64,000 bases of DNA from Mycobacterium sp. ACS4331 (GTDB lineage Bacteria > Actinomycetota > Actinomycetes > Mycobacteriales > Mycobacteriaceae): the NCBI RefSeq assembly GCF_001667265.1, contig NZ_LZHW01000007.1, forward strand, positions 82,645-146,644, given 5' to 3'. This document shows, in pieces, positions 25,613 through 34,263 of this stretch; positions within the stretch are counted from its first letter, which is position 1; each line of letters begins with the position of its first letter. The translations under genes and the position numbers were made by a program. The notes below the pieces were generated by a model. The model saw only the letters and a program-made list of their open reading frames with translations. It was not told where the DNA came from and did no database searches.

Positions 25613-26742
25613 CCGGTGGTCGACACTGCAGGTTGGTGGCCCTGGTGACCGTCGCGCTGGTCGCGGTGTCCGGCTGCAGCTGGCGCGGCTTGAACTCCTG
25701 GTCGCTGCCCGGCACGCAGGGCGACGGACCGGGAGCGTTCATTGTCCAAGCGCAGATGCCGAATGTGAACAACATCCACGAGAATTCGCGGGTTCGCGTC
25801 GGAGATGTCAATGTCGGCACCGTCACCAGGATTGAGCGCCAAGGCTGGCACGCGCTGGTGACGATGAGACTCAATGGTGACGTCGAGCTGCCCGCCAACT
25901 GCACTGCAATGGTGGGGCAGACGAGCCTGCTGGGTTCGCTGCACCTCGAGTTGGCCCCGCCGTCGGACCAGCCACCTCAGGGCAGGCTGGGGGAGGGGTC
26001 GGTGATTCCACTGTCATCAGCGGGTGAATTCCCCTCAACAGAACAGACATTGGCGGCCGTGTCGATGCTGCTCAACGGCGGCGGTCTGGGACAGGTGCAG
26101 GACATCAACGACGCATTCAGCACGGCGATCAACGGACGCGAGGACGACCTGCGCGGCCTCCTGCACCAGGTCGACAGCTTCGCGGGTGCGATGTACGACC
26201 AGACGGACGACATCATCGCCGCGACCGAGAGCTTGAACCGCCTGATGGCACAGTTCGCCTCTCAGAGGCCGATGATGGACAAGGCCCTTGAGGCCATTCC
26301 GGATGCGGTGACGGTGTTGAACACCAAGCGCGACAAGCTGATCGATGCCCTGGACCTGCTCGGCAGGCTCAGCGCGCTGGCTGCCGACTCCACCGCACAG
26401 ACGAAGGACGCTGTGACCGCTGAGCTCGAGGACCTCGGGCCCGTGCTGGAGTCACTCGCCAATTCCGGGCCGGCGCTGACCCGATCCCTGAGTCTCTTCA
26501 CCACGTACCCGTTCGTGCAGGAGAACCTCACCAAGTGGTTCCGAGGCGACTTCGCCAACATCACGCTGCTGGTGGATCTCACTTTGAGCCGCATCGATTC
26601 ATCGTTCTTCACGGGCACCCGCTTCGAGGGCGACCTCACCGAGTTGGAGATGCAGTGGGGGCGCACCATCGGTCAGATCCCCAGCCCGTACACCGCCGCC
26701 AACCCACTGTTGGCGCCGTACCGTTACGACCAGGGGTCGTGA
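25609..26742 (+). CDS. mceE: Mce family lipoprotein MceE
   Basis: 377 aa. Begins with a lipoprotein signal peptide: hydrophobic core and lipobox VSGC near residue 21-24, so Cys24 should be lipidated, as in LprK-type MceE proteins. MCE domain follows (~45-120: FIVQAQMPNVNNIHENSRVRVG). ATG 25609 overlaps the mceD stop and places the lipobox correctly; the longer open frame upstream would destroy the signal peptide. Confidence 0.92.
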   Translation: MTGGRHCRLVALVTVALVAVSGCSWRGLNSWSLPGTQGDGPGAFIVQAQMPNVNNIHENSRVRVGDVNVGTVTRIERQGWHALVTMRLNGDVELPANCTAMVGQTSLLGSLHLELAPPSDQPPQGRLGEGSVIPLSSAGEFPSTEQTLAAVSMLLNGGGLGQVQDINDAFSTAINGREDDLRGLLHQVDSFAGAMYDQTDDIIAATESLNRLMAQFASQRPMMDKALEAIPDAVTVLNTKRDKLIDALDLLGRLSALAADSTAQTKDAVTAELEDLGPVLESLANSGPALTRSLSLFTTYPFVQENLTKWFRGDFANITLLVDLTLSRIDSSFFTGTRFEGDLTELEMQWGRTIGQIPSPYTAANPLLAPYRYDQGS

Positions 26743-26743
26743 C

Positions 26744-28195
26744 ATGCACCTGAACAGACGAGTCCGACTTCAGCTGGTCTTCTTCGCGGTGATGTCCCTG
26801 CTCGCGGGCGGGCTGATCGGCTTCAACTACCTGGGCCTGCCGAATCTCCTCTTCGGCATCGGTCACTACCGCGTCACCGTGCTGCTGCCGGCGGCAGCTG
26901 GACTGTACGACGACGCAAACGTCACCTATCGCGGCACCGAAGTGGGCCGAGTGCAGGCTCTGGACCTGACGGACACCGGAGTGGCGGCCACACTGTCGCT
27001 GCGGTCGGACGTGCCGATTCCCGTCGATCTCGACGCAAAGGTGCGCAGCCAGACCGCGGTCGGTGAACAGTTCGTCGAACTCCTTCCCCGCAGTGGGCAG
27101 GGCCCCAATCTCAAAGAGGGCGACGTCATTCCAGCCGAGCGGACGACAGTCCCGCCCGACATCAGCGAGCTGCTCGACGCGACCAACCGAGGGCTGCAGG
27201 CGATTCCGGGCGATGACCTCAAGGTGGCCATCGATGAGGCCTACACCGCGGTCGGCGGTCTGGGGCCCGAGCTCTCGCGGATCGTCAAGGGCACCAACAG
27301 GCTCGCATCAGATGCCCGTCGTCAGTTGGATGACCTGACGAACGTCGTCGACCACTCCGGACCGCTGTTGCAGACCCAGGTCGACACCTCTGATGAGATC
27401 CAGGCTTGGGCGGCCAGCGTCGCGGAGATCACCGACCAGGTGCGGACCGAGGATCAGGGTGTGCGAGGGATCCTCGCGGAAGCACCCGGCACCGCGACGG
27501 AGATCCGGCAGCTGATTGAGCGGGTGCAGCCGACCCTGCCGGTTCTGCTGGCCAATCTGGTCAGCATCGGACCGGTGGCGGTCACCTATCAGCCGCACAT
27601 CGAGCAGCTGCTGGTTCTACTGCCGCGGGGAGTGGAGGTGCTGCAGGGTGCGGGATTGGCCAACCGCAACACCAAGCAGGACTACAAGGGCATCAACCTG
27701 TCCTTCAAACTCAACCTGAATCTCCCGCCAGCGTGTGTGACGGGCTACCTCCCGCCGCAGCAGCAGCGCTCTCCCGGCCAGACGGACTACCCGGACCGGC
27801 CGGAGGGCGACGTCTACTGCCGGATTCCCCAGGACGCGATGAACGCGGTGCGCGGTGCGCGCAACCTGCCCTGCGTCACGCGCCCCGGCAAGAGGGCGCC
27901 CACAGTGAAGATGTGTGAGAGCGACATCGAGTACGTTCCCCTCAACGACGGATTCGCGTGGAAGGGCGACCCGAACGCCACCCTGTCGGGCCAGGCCGTG
28001 CCGCAACCGCGAGATCCGTCAGCGGCGGATGTCGTGACTCCGGCGGTCGCCCCGCCGCTGGCGGTGGCGGACTACGACCCGGCGACGGGCGGTTACATCG
28101 GGTCGGACGGGCAGCGCTACGCGCAGACTGATCTGGCAGTGGGCGCCGGCGAACGCACCTGGCAGGACCTCTTGGTGCCGCAGCGCGGCCAGTGA
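26744..28195 (+). CDS. mceF: Mce family protein MceF
   Basis: 483 aa. Anchor (residues ~10-32), MCE domain (~40-120: YRVTVLLPAAAGLYDDANVTYRGTEVG), a helical body, then a C-terminal Cys/Pro region (ACVTGYLPPQQQRSP, DVYCRIPQD) and ENGs replaced by DLLVPQRGQ. It is the last Mce protein; no mce-associated (Mas) genes follow, unlike many mce operons. A one-base gap separates it from mceE. An AraC regulator and a catabolic cluster follow on the same strand. Confidence 0.9.
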   Translation: MHLNRRVRLQLVFFAVMSLLAGGLIGFNYLGLPNLLFGIGHYRVTVLLPAAAGLYDDANVTYRGTEVGRVQALDLTDTGVAATLSLRSDVPIPVDLDAKVRSQTAVGEQFVELLPRSGQGPNLKEGDVIPAERTTVPPDISELLDATNRGLQAIPGDDLKVAIDEAYTAVGGLGPELSRIVKGTNRLASDARRQLDDLTNVVDHSGPLLQTQVDTSDEIQAWAASVAEITDQVRTEDQGVRGILAEAPGTATEIRQLIERVQPTLPVLLANLVSIGPVAVTYQPHIEQLLVLLPRGVEVLQGAGLANRNTKQDYKGINLSFKLNLNLPPACVTGYLPPQQQRSPGQTDYPDRPEGDVYCRIPQDAMNAVRGARNLPCVTRPGKRAPTVKMCESDIEYVPLNDGFAWKGDPNATLSGQAVPQPRDPSAADVVTPAVAPPLAVADYDPATGGYIGSDGQRYAQTDLAVGAGERTWQDLLVPQRGQ

Positions 28196-28211
28196 GCGGG
28201 GGGTGACGTTC

Positions 28212-28217
28212 TACAAT
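28212..28217 (+). promoter_or_regulatory. -10 element before the small ORF and araC-type gene
   Basis: TACAAT lies seven bases before an in-frame GTG-ATG pair (28225/28228), the spacing expected for a leaderless mRNA. It is 16 bases after the mceF stop, so the regulator can be transcribed independently of the mce operon. Confidence 0.5.
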
Positions 28218-28224
28218 CGTTGAG

Positions 28225-28332
28225 GTGATGAGCGACACAGTGTGGATGGGTGTGTGTCCTGCGCTGCCCGCGCAGGTGCAGGCTCGTTCGCTGTCCTGCG
28301 TCGAGGCGCTGTTCGGGAGGCATCTCGGATGA
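28225..28332 (+). CDS. Small ORF translationally coupled to the AraC regulator
   Basis: 35 codons from GTG (34 from ATG 28228): begins MSDTVWMGVCP and ends LFGRHLG. Its stop overlaps the ATG of the AraC gene (ATGA at 28329-28332). A TACAAT hexamer lies seven bases before the GTG, so it can be read as a leaderless leader cistron feeding ribosomes into the regulator, which lacks its own clear Shine-Dalgarno. The peptide has two Cys and no recognised domain. It may be a leader peptide or a tiny functional protein. Confidence 0.5.
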   Translation: MMSDTVWMGVCPALPAQVQARSLSCVEALFGRHLG

Positions 28333-29249
28333 CCGTCATTGATTCCAGGGGTTGGGAGGTGGCGCTGTCCACCTCGGTGTTGAGCTGCCAGGTGGAGATC
28401 CCCAAGCCGGGGTCGTTTCAGGGGGCGGTCAAGTCGCGTTCGTTCGCAGACCTCGAGTTCGTGGACGTCGCCGCCGGCCGACACGCGGCGTATCGCGATC
28501 GTGGAATGGTTCAGCCGGACGATGAGCCCTACTTCCTCGCCGCTCTGCAGGTGTCCGGCGAGTTCCGGGTGAGCCAGGACGGCCGAACGGCGGTCCTGCG
28601 TCCTGGTCGGTTCTGCTTCTTCGATTCGTGCCGCCCAGTGGCGATCGAGGCCGACGACGACTACCGGGGCGTCTGCGTAAAGATCCCCTACCGGGTCCTG
28701 GACTATCCCCGCAAGAACCTGGCGAGTCTCACCGCCACCGCCGTCGACGCAGACCGGGGAGTGCCCGCGGCGGTGTGGCCGATGCTGATCACCCTGAAGG
28801 ACCGGGTGGACACCATCGGCTGCTCGGGGCAGTACAAACTGGCGCACGGGGTCGTCAACCTCGTCGAGTCGATGCTGTCATCGGTCGATCCGTCGATCGA
28901 ACCGGCATACGCACCCCGAAGCGTGACCATCGAACAGATCAAGGGATTCATCGAGGAGCGCCTCGCCGACGATGAGCTCAGCCCCAAAATGGTGGCCGAG
29001 GCACACTTCATCTCCGTCCGGCAACTGCACTACCTGTTCGAGTCCACGGGCATGACGATGTCGGCGTGGGTCCGGGACCGACGGTTGGAGCGCTGCCAGG
29101 CGGACCTGGTCGATCCGAAACTGAGCCACCTGCCGATCTCCGCCATCGCCCGTAAGTGGGGCTTCCTGGCCGCCTCGCACTTCACGCAGGTCTTCAAGGG
29201 TGCGACGGGCATGACCCCGAGACAGTTCCGGGCCGCAGGTCGGGCGTAG
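28329..29249 (+). CDS. AraC-family transcriptional regulator
   Basis: 306 aa. The N-terminal ~180 residues resemble the AraC_binding_2 (AraC-binding-like) domain with a cupin-like core (LRPGRFCFFDSCRPVAIEA). The C-terminal ~100 residues hold two helix-turn-helix motifs: SPKMVAEAHFISVRQLHYLFES and ISAIARKWGFLAASHFTQVFK, followed by GMTPRQFR. This architecture is common in activators of aromatic and alkane oxidation genes. It lies directly upstream of the P450 gene, which it probably activates. Start chosen at the ATGA overlap with the small ORF. Confidence 0.88.
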   Translation: MTVIDSRGWEVALSTSVLSCQVEIPKPGSFQGAVKSRSFADLEFVDVAAGRHAAYRDRGMVQPDDEPYFLAALQVSGEFRVSQDGRTAVLRPGRFCFFDSCRPVAIEADDDYRGVCVKIPYRVLDYPRKNLASLTATAVDADRGVPAAVWPMLITLKDRVDTIGCSGQYKLAHGVVNLVESMLSSVDPSIEPAYAPRSVTIEQIKGFIEERLADDELSPKMVAEAHFISVRQLHYLFESTGMTMSAWVRDRRLERCQADLVDPKLSHLPISAIARKWGFLAASHFTQVFKGATGMTPRQFRAAGRA

Positions 29250-29356
29250 CTCCCAGTTCCCTGCTACGGCAGGTGTTTTCACAGTCATGGCACTCCGTGC
29301 ATGCCGTTTTCGATCGTGCGCTGCAACGACAGAGCTGTGCGCTGGCGCGACAATAA

Positions 29357-29372
29357 AGTGACTTGAGTCACT
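29357..29372. promoter_or_regulatory. Palindromic operator before the P450 gene
   Basis: AGTGACT-TG-AGTCACT is a perfect 7-2-7 inverted repeat in the 168-base gap between the AraC gene and the P450, 45 bases before the GTG. AraC proteins usually bind direct repeats, so a dimeric regulator such as the GntR or MarR protein of the region is also possible. The rest of the gap holds no ORF or RNA gene that I can see. Confidence 0.45.
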
Positions 29373-29417
29373 CTATGGTCGTACTCACGCGTTACAGCCT
29401 TGTGAAAGAGAGCGACT

Positions 29418-30599
29418 GTGAGTACCCAGGCCATTCCCACGACCGACGTCGACATCTTCTCCGACGAGGTGATTCTCGATCCCCATCCGACGTACCGGCA
29501 GTTGCGTGATCTCGGGCCGGCGGTCTGGATGGAGCGCCACACGGCGTGGATCGCGCCGCGCTATGCCGAGGTGCATTCGGCGCTGCAGGACTGGGAGACC
29601 TTCTCGTCGGCTTCGGGTCTCGCGCTCAATGACATCATGAACTCGGCGCAGCGCAACCTGCTCACCGCTGAACCGCCCGAGCATGCGACGTTACGGAGGG
29701 TGCTCGGAGCGCGTCTGACGCCACGTGCGCTGCGGCAGTTGGAGCCCGAGTTCCAGCGGCGGGCGGATGCGTTGATCGACGAACTGGTGGAGAAGGGGAC
29801 ATTCGAGGGCGTCAGCGAGTTCTCAGTAAAGTTCCCGCTCTCGGTCGTACCCGATCTGCTCGGATGCCCGCCGGGTGACAGGAGCAAGCTCCTTGATTGG
29901 GCCGCAGGAACCTTCGACGCTGCGGGCCCACTCAACGAACGGGCGCAGTCGGCCTTCGCCGTGTTCGAAGACCTGATGGCATACCTGTTGGGCATGGCCA
30001 CCAATGGCGGCATGGATCCCGACGGTTGGTGGTCGGACATCCTGGTGCAGGCCAACGAACACGACATTCCGGCCGATAAGCAGCCCTTCCTGATCTTCGA
30101 TTTCCTTGTGCCATCCATGGACACCACCATCAGTGCGCTGTCCACGGCTTTGTGGCAGCTGGGACAGAGCCCCGATCAATGGCAGAAGGTCCGAGAGGAT
30201 CGCACGCTGATCGACAACATCGCCGACGAGGCAACGCGGTTCGAGGCGCCTGCCCGGGGATTCGCCCGCCTGCTGACCAAGGACGTCGACCTCGGAGGGG
30301 TCCACCTTCCCGCAGGTGATCGGGTGTTCCTGAGCTACTCCTCGGCCAACCGTGACGAGCGACGATGGGAGTCGCCCGACACGTTCGACATCACGCGCGA
30401 CACTCGAGGACATATCGGGTTCGGCAGCGGGATCCACCGCTGCCTCGGTATGGGGTTGGCGAAGCTCGAAACACGCACGCTGTTCACCGCTTTGGCGAAC
30501 CGCGTGGAGTCGTTCGAAGTCGGAGACCCCACCTGGCGCCCCAACAACATCATCCGCAATATCGGGGCCATGCCGGTCACCATCCACTCCGGCCGCTGA
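29418..30599 (+). CDS. Cytochrome P450
   Basis: 393 aa, soluble class. Heme loop FGSGIHRCLGMGLAK with Cys342 as axial ligand, K-helix EATR, and the I-helix acid-Thr pair Asp235-Thr236 in LVPSMDTTISAL, where PS replaces the common Ala-Gly. Early segment TAEPPEHATLRRVLGARLTPRALR is the usual C-helix region. It should insert one oxygen atom into a C-H bond. No ferredoxin gene is nearby; the PDR-type reductase two genes downstream carries its own 2Fe-2S domain and is the likely electron donor. By context the substrate is oxidised before the Baeyer-Villiger step. GTG start, AAGAGAG upstream. Confidence 0.9.
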   Translation: MSTQAIPTTDVDIFSDEVILDPHPTYRQLRDLGPAVWMERHTAWIAPRYAEVHSALQDWETFSSASGLALNDIMNSAQRNLLTAEPPEHATLRRVLGARLTPRALRQLEPEFQRRADALIDELVEKGTFEGVSEFSVKFPLSVVPDLLGCPPGDRSKLLDWAAGTFDAAGPLNERAQSAFAVFEDLMAYLLGMATNGGMDPDGWWSDILVQANEHDIPADKQPFLIFDFLVPSMDTTISALSTALWQLGQSPDQWQKVREDRTLIDNIADEATRFEAPARGFARLLTKDVDLGGVHLPAGDRVFLSYSSANRDERRWESPDTFDITRDTRGHIGFGSGIHRCLGMGLAKLETRTLFTALANRVESFEVGDPTWRPNNIIRNIGAMPVTIHSGR

Positions 30600-30638
30600 T
30601 CCGCTGAAGAACCCCGACAACCTCAAGAAGAAAGAACG

Positions 30639-33242
30639 ATGGGTACCAACCTCACGAGCACTTCTGCATCGAGCCATCACGACGTGATTGTGATCGGTGC
30701 GGGATTCGCTGGAATGTACGCGATCCACAAGTTCCGCGACCAACTCGGACTCGATGTCCGCGGATTCGAGGCAGCCCCCGATGTCGGCGGAACGTGGTAC
30801 TGGAACCGCTATCCCGGTGCGCGAGTCGACATCGCGGGCGTCTACTACTCCTTCTCGTTCGACGAGCAGCTCCAACAGGAATGGCACTGGACGGAGCGCT
30901 ATCCCGCCCAGGCCGAAATCCTGCGGTACATCGAACACGTCGCCGACCGCTACGACATCCGCCGCAGCATCACCTTCAACGCCCGTGTGACAAGCGTGAC
31001 CTGGGATGACGGTGCCGACCTGTGGCGTGTCACCACCGACGCCGGAACCACCCACACGGCACGGTTCTTCGTGGCCGGCAGCGGAACCCTGTCCAGCCCG
31101 AAGAAACCCGACATCCCGGGTGTCGACAGCTTCGCCGGCCAGACGCTCATGACGTCCTCGTGGCCGGACGGCGTTGACCTGCAAGGCAAACGGGTCGGCG
31201 TCATCGGCACCGGTGCCAGCGGCGTCCAGGTGATCAGCGAGGTGTCGAAGATCGCCGGCAGCCTGACGGTGTTCCAGCGAACGCCGAACTTCGTGACCCC
31301 GATGCGTAACCACCCGATTGACCCCGTCGAGGAGGCGGCCGAGAAGGCCAGGTACGCCGAGATCCGCGAGGAGTCGCGCAACAACTTCTTCGGCATGCCC
31401 TACCACGACATCCTCCCGTCGGCGCTGGCGGCCAGCGAGCAGGAGAGGCGTGCCGTCTACGGCGACCGGTGGCAGAAGGGCGGGTTCCGCTTCCTCATGG
31501 ACACCTTCGCCGACCTGCTGATCAACCGTGAAGCCAATGACACTGCGGCCGAATACATCCGGGAGCAGATCCGCGAACGTGTGAAGGATCCCGTGACCGC
31601 GGAACTGCTGTGCCCTAAGGATGAGCCCTACGGCACCAAGAGGCCGCCCCTGGAGACCGACTATCTGGACGCCTACAACCGGGAAACAGTGACGCTGGTC
31701 GACATCTCCTCCAATTCCATCGACAGTGTGATCCCCAGCGGTGTGCGGCTTGCCGATGGCACGATCCACGAACTGGACGTCCTGATCCTGGCGGTCGGCT
31801 TCGATGCGTTGACCGGGCCGCTGATGGCGATGAACATCACCGGCCGGAACGGGCAGCGCCTTGCCGACGCATGGAAGGACGGACCCGAGACCTATCTGGG
31901 GCTGATGTCCCGCGGGTTCCCCAACCTCTTCATGATCACCGGGCCGCAGAGCCCGGCGGTGACCTACACGGTTCCGCTGGCGATCGAGGACCACGTGGAC
32001 TTCGCCGCCGACCTGCTGCGCCACATGGATGCGCACGGCCAACGCGTCTTCGACGTGGAACTCCAGGCTCAGCAGCAGTGGGACGTCGAAACCAACGCCA
32101 TGGGTGCGATGACGCTGATGGTCGAGTCGAAGTCGTCGTGGTACATGGGCGCCAACGTTCCCGGCAAGCCGCGCAAGATTCTGCTGTACATCGGTGGTGT
32201 CCCGCGCTATCGGGGAATCTGTGACAACGTCGTGCACAACGACTTCCGCGGTCTCCGATTCGCGGCGACCTCGTCGGAGTTGACGGATGCCGTCGGTGCC
32301 CCGGCCCTGGATCCGGCCTTCATGTTCCTTGACGAGATGACCGCCAAGCAGGGCGTGACAGGTCTCAAGGAACTCGGTGTCGAGGGCGCCCGGGCGGTGG
32401 TGTCCTCGTTCCTCGAGATGCAGGCACCGCCCAGGGCCGGCGTCGAGGTCGCTGAGCAGGCCTACGGCGACGATCCCGAGCAGCGCCTGCGGGTGTACAC
32501 ACCCGAGGGCAGCGGACCGGGTGCGCCTGTGGTGGTGTACTTCCACGGCGGAGGGTTCGTCGGCGGCGATCTGGCGATCGCGGACGAGCCCGCGCGCGAC
32601 CTCGCCACGCGCACGGGTGCGATCGTGGTGTCGGCAACCTACCGGCGCGCTCCCGAGCATCGGTTCCCGGCGGCCCACAACGATGCCTACGCGGCCCTGC
32701 GGTGGACGGTCGACAACATCGGTGCGCACGGCGGCGACCCGACTCGGATCGCCCTCGCCGGTGACTCCGCCGGCGGCAACCTGGCCGTGGCCGCCGCACT
32801 GAGGGCCAAGGCCGACGGCATTGACCTGGAGTCGCTGCTGCTGATCTATCCGCTGGTCAACCTCTCGATCGAGACGCCGTCGCGGGCCGAGTTCGCCGGC
32901 GGTCCCGTGATCACCCGGGCCGACCTGGACTGGTTCGCGGAGCAGTACGCGCCTGCGCCCGAGGACCGCACTGACCCCCGGCTCGCGCTGGACACCGCGG
33001 ACCTGGAGGGACTGCCTCCGACGCTGATCCTGGCCAACGAATGCGATCCGCTGCGCGATGAAGCCATCCTGCTCGCCGACCGGATGCGTGCGACGGGCGT
33101 GGATGTCTCGGTGCGCCGGTTCGACGGCATGGGACACGGCGGGTTCTGGCTGTCGTTGGCTGTTCCCCGATGTGAGGAACAGCGCGCCGCCGCGGCTGAG
33201 TTCCTCACCTCGAACGTGACGGCCCCCAGCCTGTCCAAATGA
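30639..33242 (+). CDS. Baeyer-Villiger monooxygenase fused to an alpha/beta hydrolase
   Basis: 867 aa, two enzymes in one chain. Residues ~14-545 are a class B flavin monooxygenase: FAD motif GAGFAG (20-25), second Rossmann GTGASG (190-195), and VGGTWYWNRYPGARVD. The type I fingerprint FxGxxxHxxxWP is present at 165-176 but its His is Met171. Residues ~600-867 are an HSL-type esterase with HGGG (636), Ser710 in GDSAGG, Asp803 and His833, an intact triad. A ketone would be converted to an ester and hydrolysed at once. ATG 30639 with AAGAAAG upstream. Its stop overlaps the reductase start. Confidence 0.88.
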   Translation: MGTNLTSTSASSHHDVIVIGAGFAGMYAIHKFRDQLGLDVRGFEAAPDVGGTWYWNRYPGARVDIAGVYYSFSFDEQLQQEWHWTERYPAQAEILRYIEHVADRYDIRRSITFNARVTSVTWDDGADLWRVTTDAGTTHTARFFVAGSGTLSSPKKPDIPGVDSFAGQTLMTSSWPDGVDLQGKRVGVIGTGASGVQVISEVSKIAGSLTVFQRTPNFVTPMRNHPIDPVEEAAEKARYAEIREESRNNFFGMPYHDILPSALAASEQERRAVYGDRWQKGGFRFLMDTFADLLINREANDTAAEYIREQIRERVKDPVTAELLCPKDEPYGTKRPPLETDYLDAYNRETVTLVDISSNSIDSVIPSGVRLADGTIHELDVLILAVGFDALTGPLMAMNITGRNGQRLADAWKDGPETYLGLMSRGFPNLFMITGPQSPAVTYTVPLAIEDHVDFAADLLRHMDAHGQRVFDVELQAQQQWDVETNAMGAMTLMVESKSSWYMGANVPGKPRKILLYIGGVPRYRGICDNVVHNDFRGLRFAATSSELTDAVGAPALDPAFMFLDEMTAKQGVTGLKELGVEGARAVVSSFLEMQAPPRAGVEVAEQAYGDDPEQRLRVYTPEGSGPGAPVVVYFHGGGFVGGDLAIADEPARDLATRTGAIVVSATYRRAPEHRFPAAHNDAYAALRWTVDNIGAHGGDPTRIALAGDSAGGNLAVAAALRAKADGIDLESLLLIYPLVNLSIETPSRAEFAGGPVITRADLDWFAEQYAPAPEDRTDPRLALDTADLEGLPPTLILANECDPLRDEAILLADRMRATGVDVSVRRFDGMGHGGFWLSLAVPRCEEQRAAAAEFLTSNVTAPSLSK

Positions 33243-34207
33243 GCAGTGCAGTGAACGCGGAACTCGAACTGACCGTCTCGGTGCGGGAGGACGTGGCCGA
33301 CCGGGCTGTCGCACTCACCCTGCGGCGACCCGACGGCCGGCCGCTGCCGTGCTGGGAACCGGGAGCACACATCGATCTGGTGCTCGGTGATGGCCTCGTC
33401 CGCCAATACTCGTTGTGCGGCAACCCCGGTGAGCAGGACAGCTGGCGCATCGCGGTGCAGCTCGAACCCGATGGCCGCGGCGGGTCCCGAGAGGTGCACG
33501 AGAGGCTGCTGCCCGGAGCCACAGTGCGAGTGCGTGTTCCCCGCAACAACTTCCGGCTGGAATCCGCCGAACGGTACACCTTCATCGCCGGCGGCATCGG
33601 AATCACACCGCTGCTGCCGATGATTGCGGCGGTGAACGCGGCCGGCGCCGACTGGCACCTGACCTACGGTGGGCGGCAGCGCAGTTCGATGGCGTTCGCC
33701 GACGAGTTGGTGGCCGAGTACGGGGATCGGGTCACCGTGCGTCCGCAGGACGAGGTCGGCGTCATCGACCTGGACGCGCTGCTGGGTGCGCAGCGCACGA
33801 TCGCCGCGGACGAACGCCTCTACTGCTGCGGCCCGGCGCCGTTGCTTGCCGCAGTGGAACAGCGGATTTCGGGCGACAGCAGGGACAGGCTGCGCATCGA
33901 ACGCTTCGAACCCGCCGAGGACACGGTGCGTGAAACCGATCAGGCATTTGAAATCGAGCTTGCCTCGACCGGTCAGGTTCTGACTGTGGAGGCGACCGAG
34001 TCGATATTGGATGCGCTGGCCAGAGACGGCTACAAGGTCGAATCCTCCTGTCAGGAGGGTCTCTGCGGCACATGTGAAACAGGTGTGCTGGCAGGCGAGG
34101 TGGACCATCGCGACACCCTTCTCACGCCCGCTGAACGCGAGGCCAACGAGCTGATGATGATCTGCGTCTCCCGCGCCGCGTGCCCCCGCCTGGTGCTGGA
34201 CCTGTGA
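33239..34207 (+). CDS. PDR-type oxidoreductase (FMN, NADH, plant-type 2Fe-2S)
   Basis: 322 aa in phthalate-dioxygenase-reductase order. Flavin domain ~1-105 (RQYSLCGNP, FMN-binding), NADH domain ~106-220 (FIAGGIGITPLLPM, YCCGPAPLL), then a C-terminal ferredoxin with Cys271, Cys276, Cys279 and Cys309 (CxxxxCxxC...C). It passes electrons from NADH to an oxygenase. ATG overlaps the stop of the Baeyer-Villiger fusion (ATGA). That flavoenzyme reduces its own FAD with NADPH, so the natural client is the P450. Confidence 0.9.
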   Translation: MSSAVNAELELTVSVREDVADRAVALTLRRPDGRPLPCWEPGAHIDLVLGDGLVRQYSLCGNPGEQDSWRIAVQLEPDGRGGSREVHERLLPGATVRVRVPRNNFRLESAERYTFIAGGIGITPLLPMIAAVNAAGADWHLTYGGRQRSSMAFADELVAEYGDRVTVRPQDEVGVIDLDALLGAQRTIAADERLYCCGPAPLLAAVEQRISGDSRDRLRIERFEPAEDTVRETDQAFEIELASTGQVLTVEATESILDALARDGYKVESSCQEGLCGTCETGVLAGEVDHRDTLLTPAEREANELMMICVSRAACPRLVLDL

Positions 34208-34263
34208 CGGCGCCGGGCCTGCGATGACGACCCCGCAAAACCCTTGAAGACGTTGGGAGTGAA

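Noticed and set aside
29823..33314. A 1163-codon open frame on the minus strand across the P450 and Baeyer-Villiger genes.
   Set aside because: It is antisense to two well-conserved enzymes, has no recognisable domain and Arg/Gly/His-rich low-complexity content. It is a product of high GC in third codon positions.
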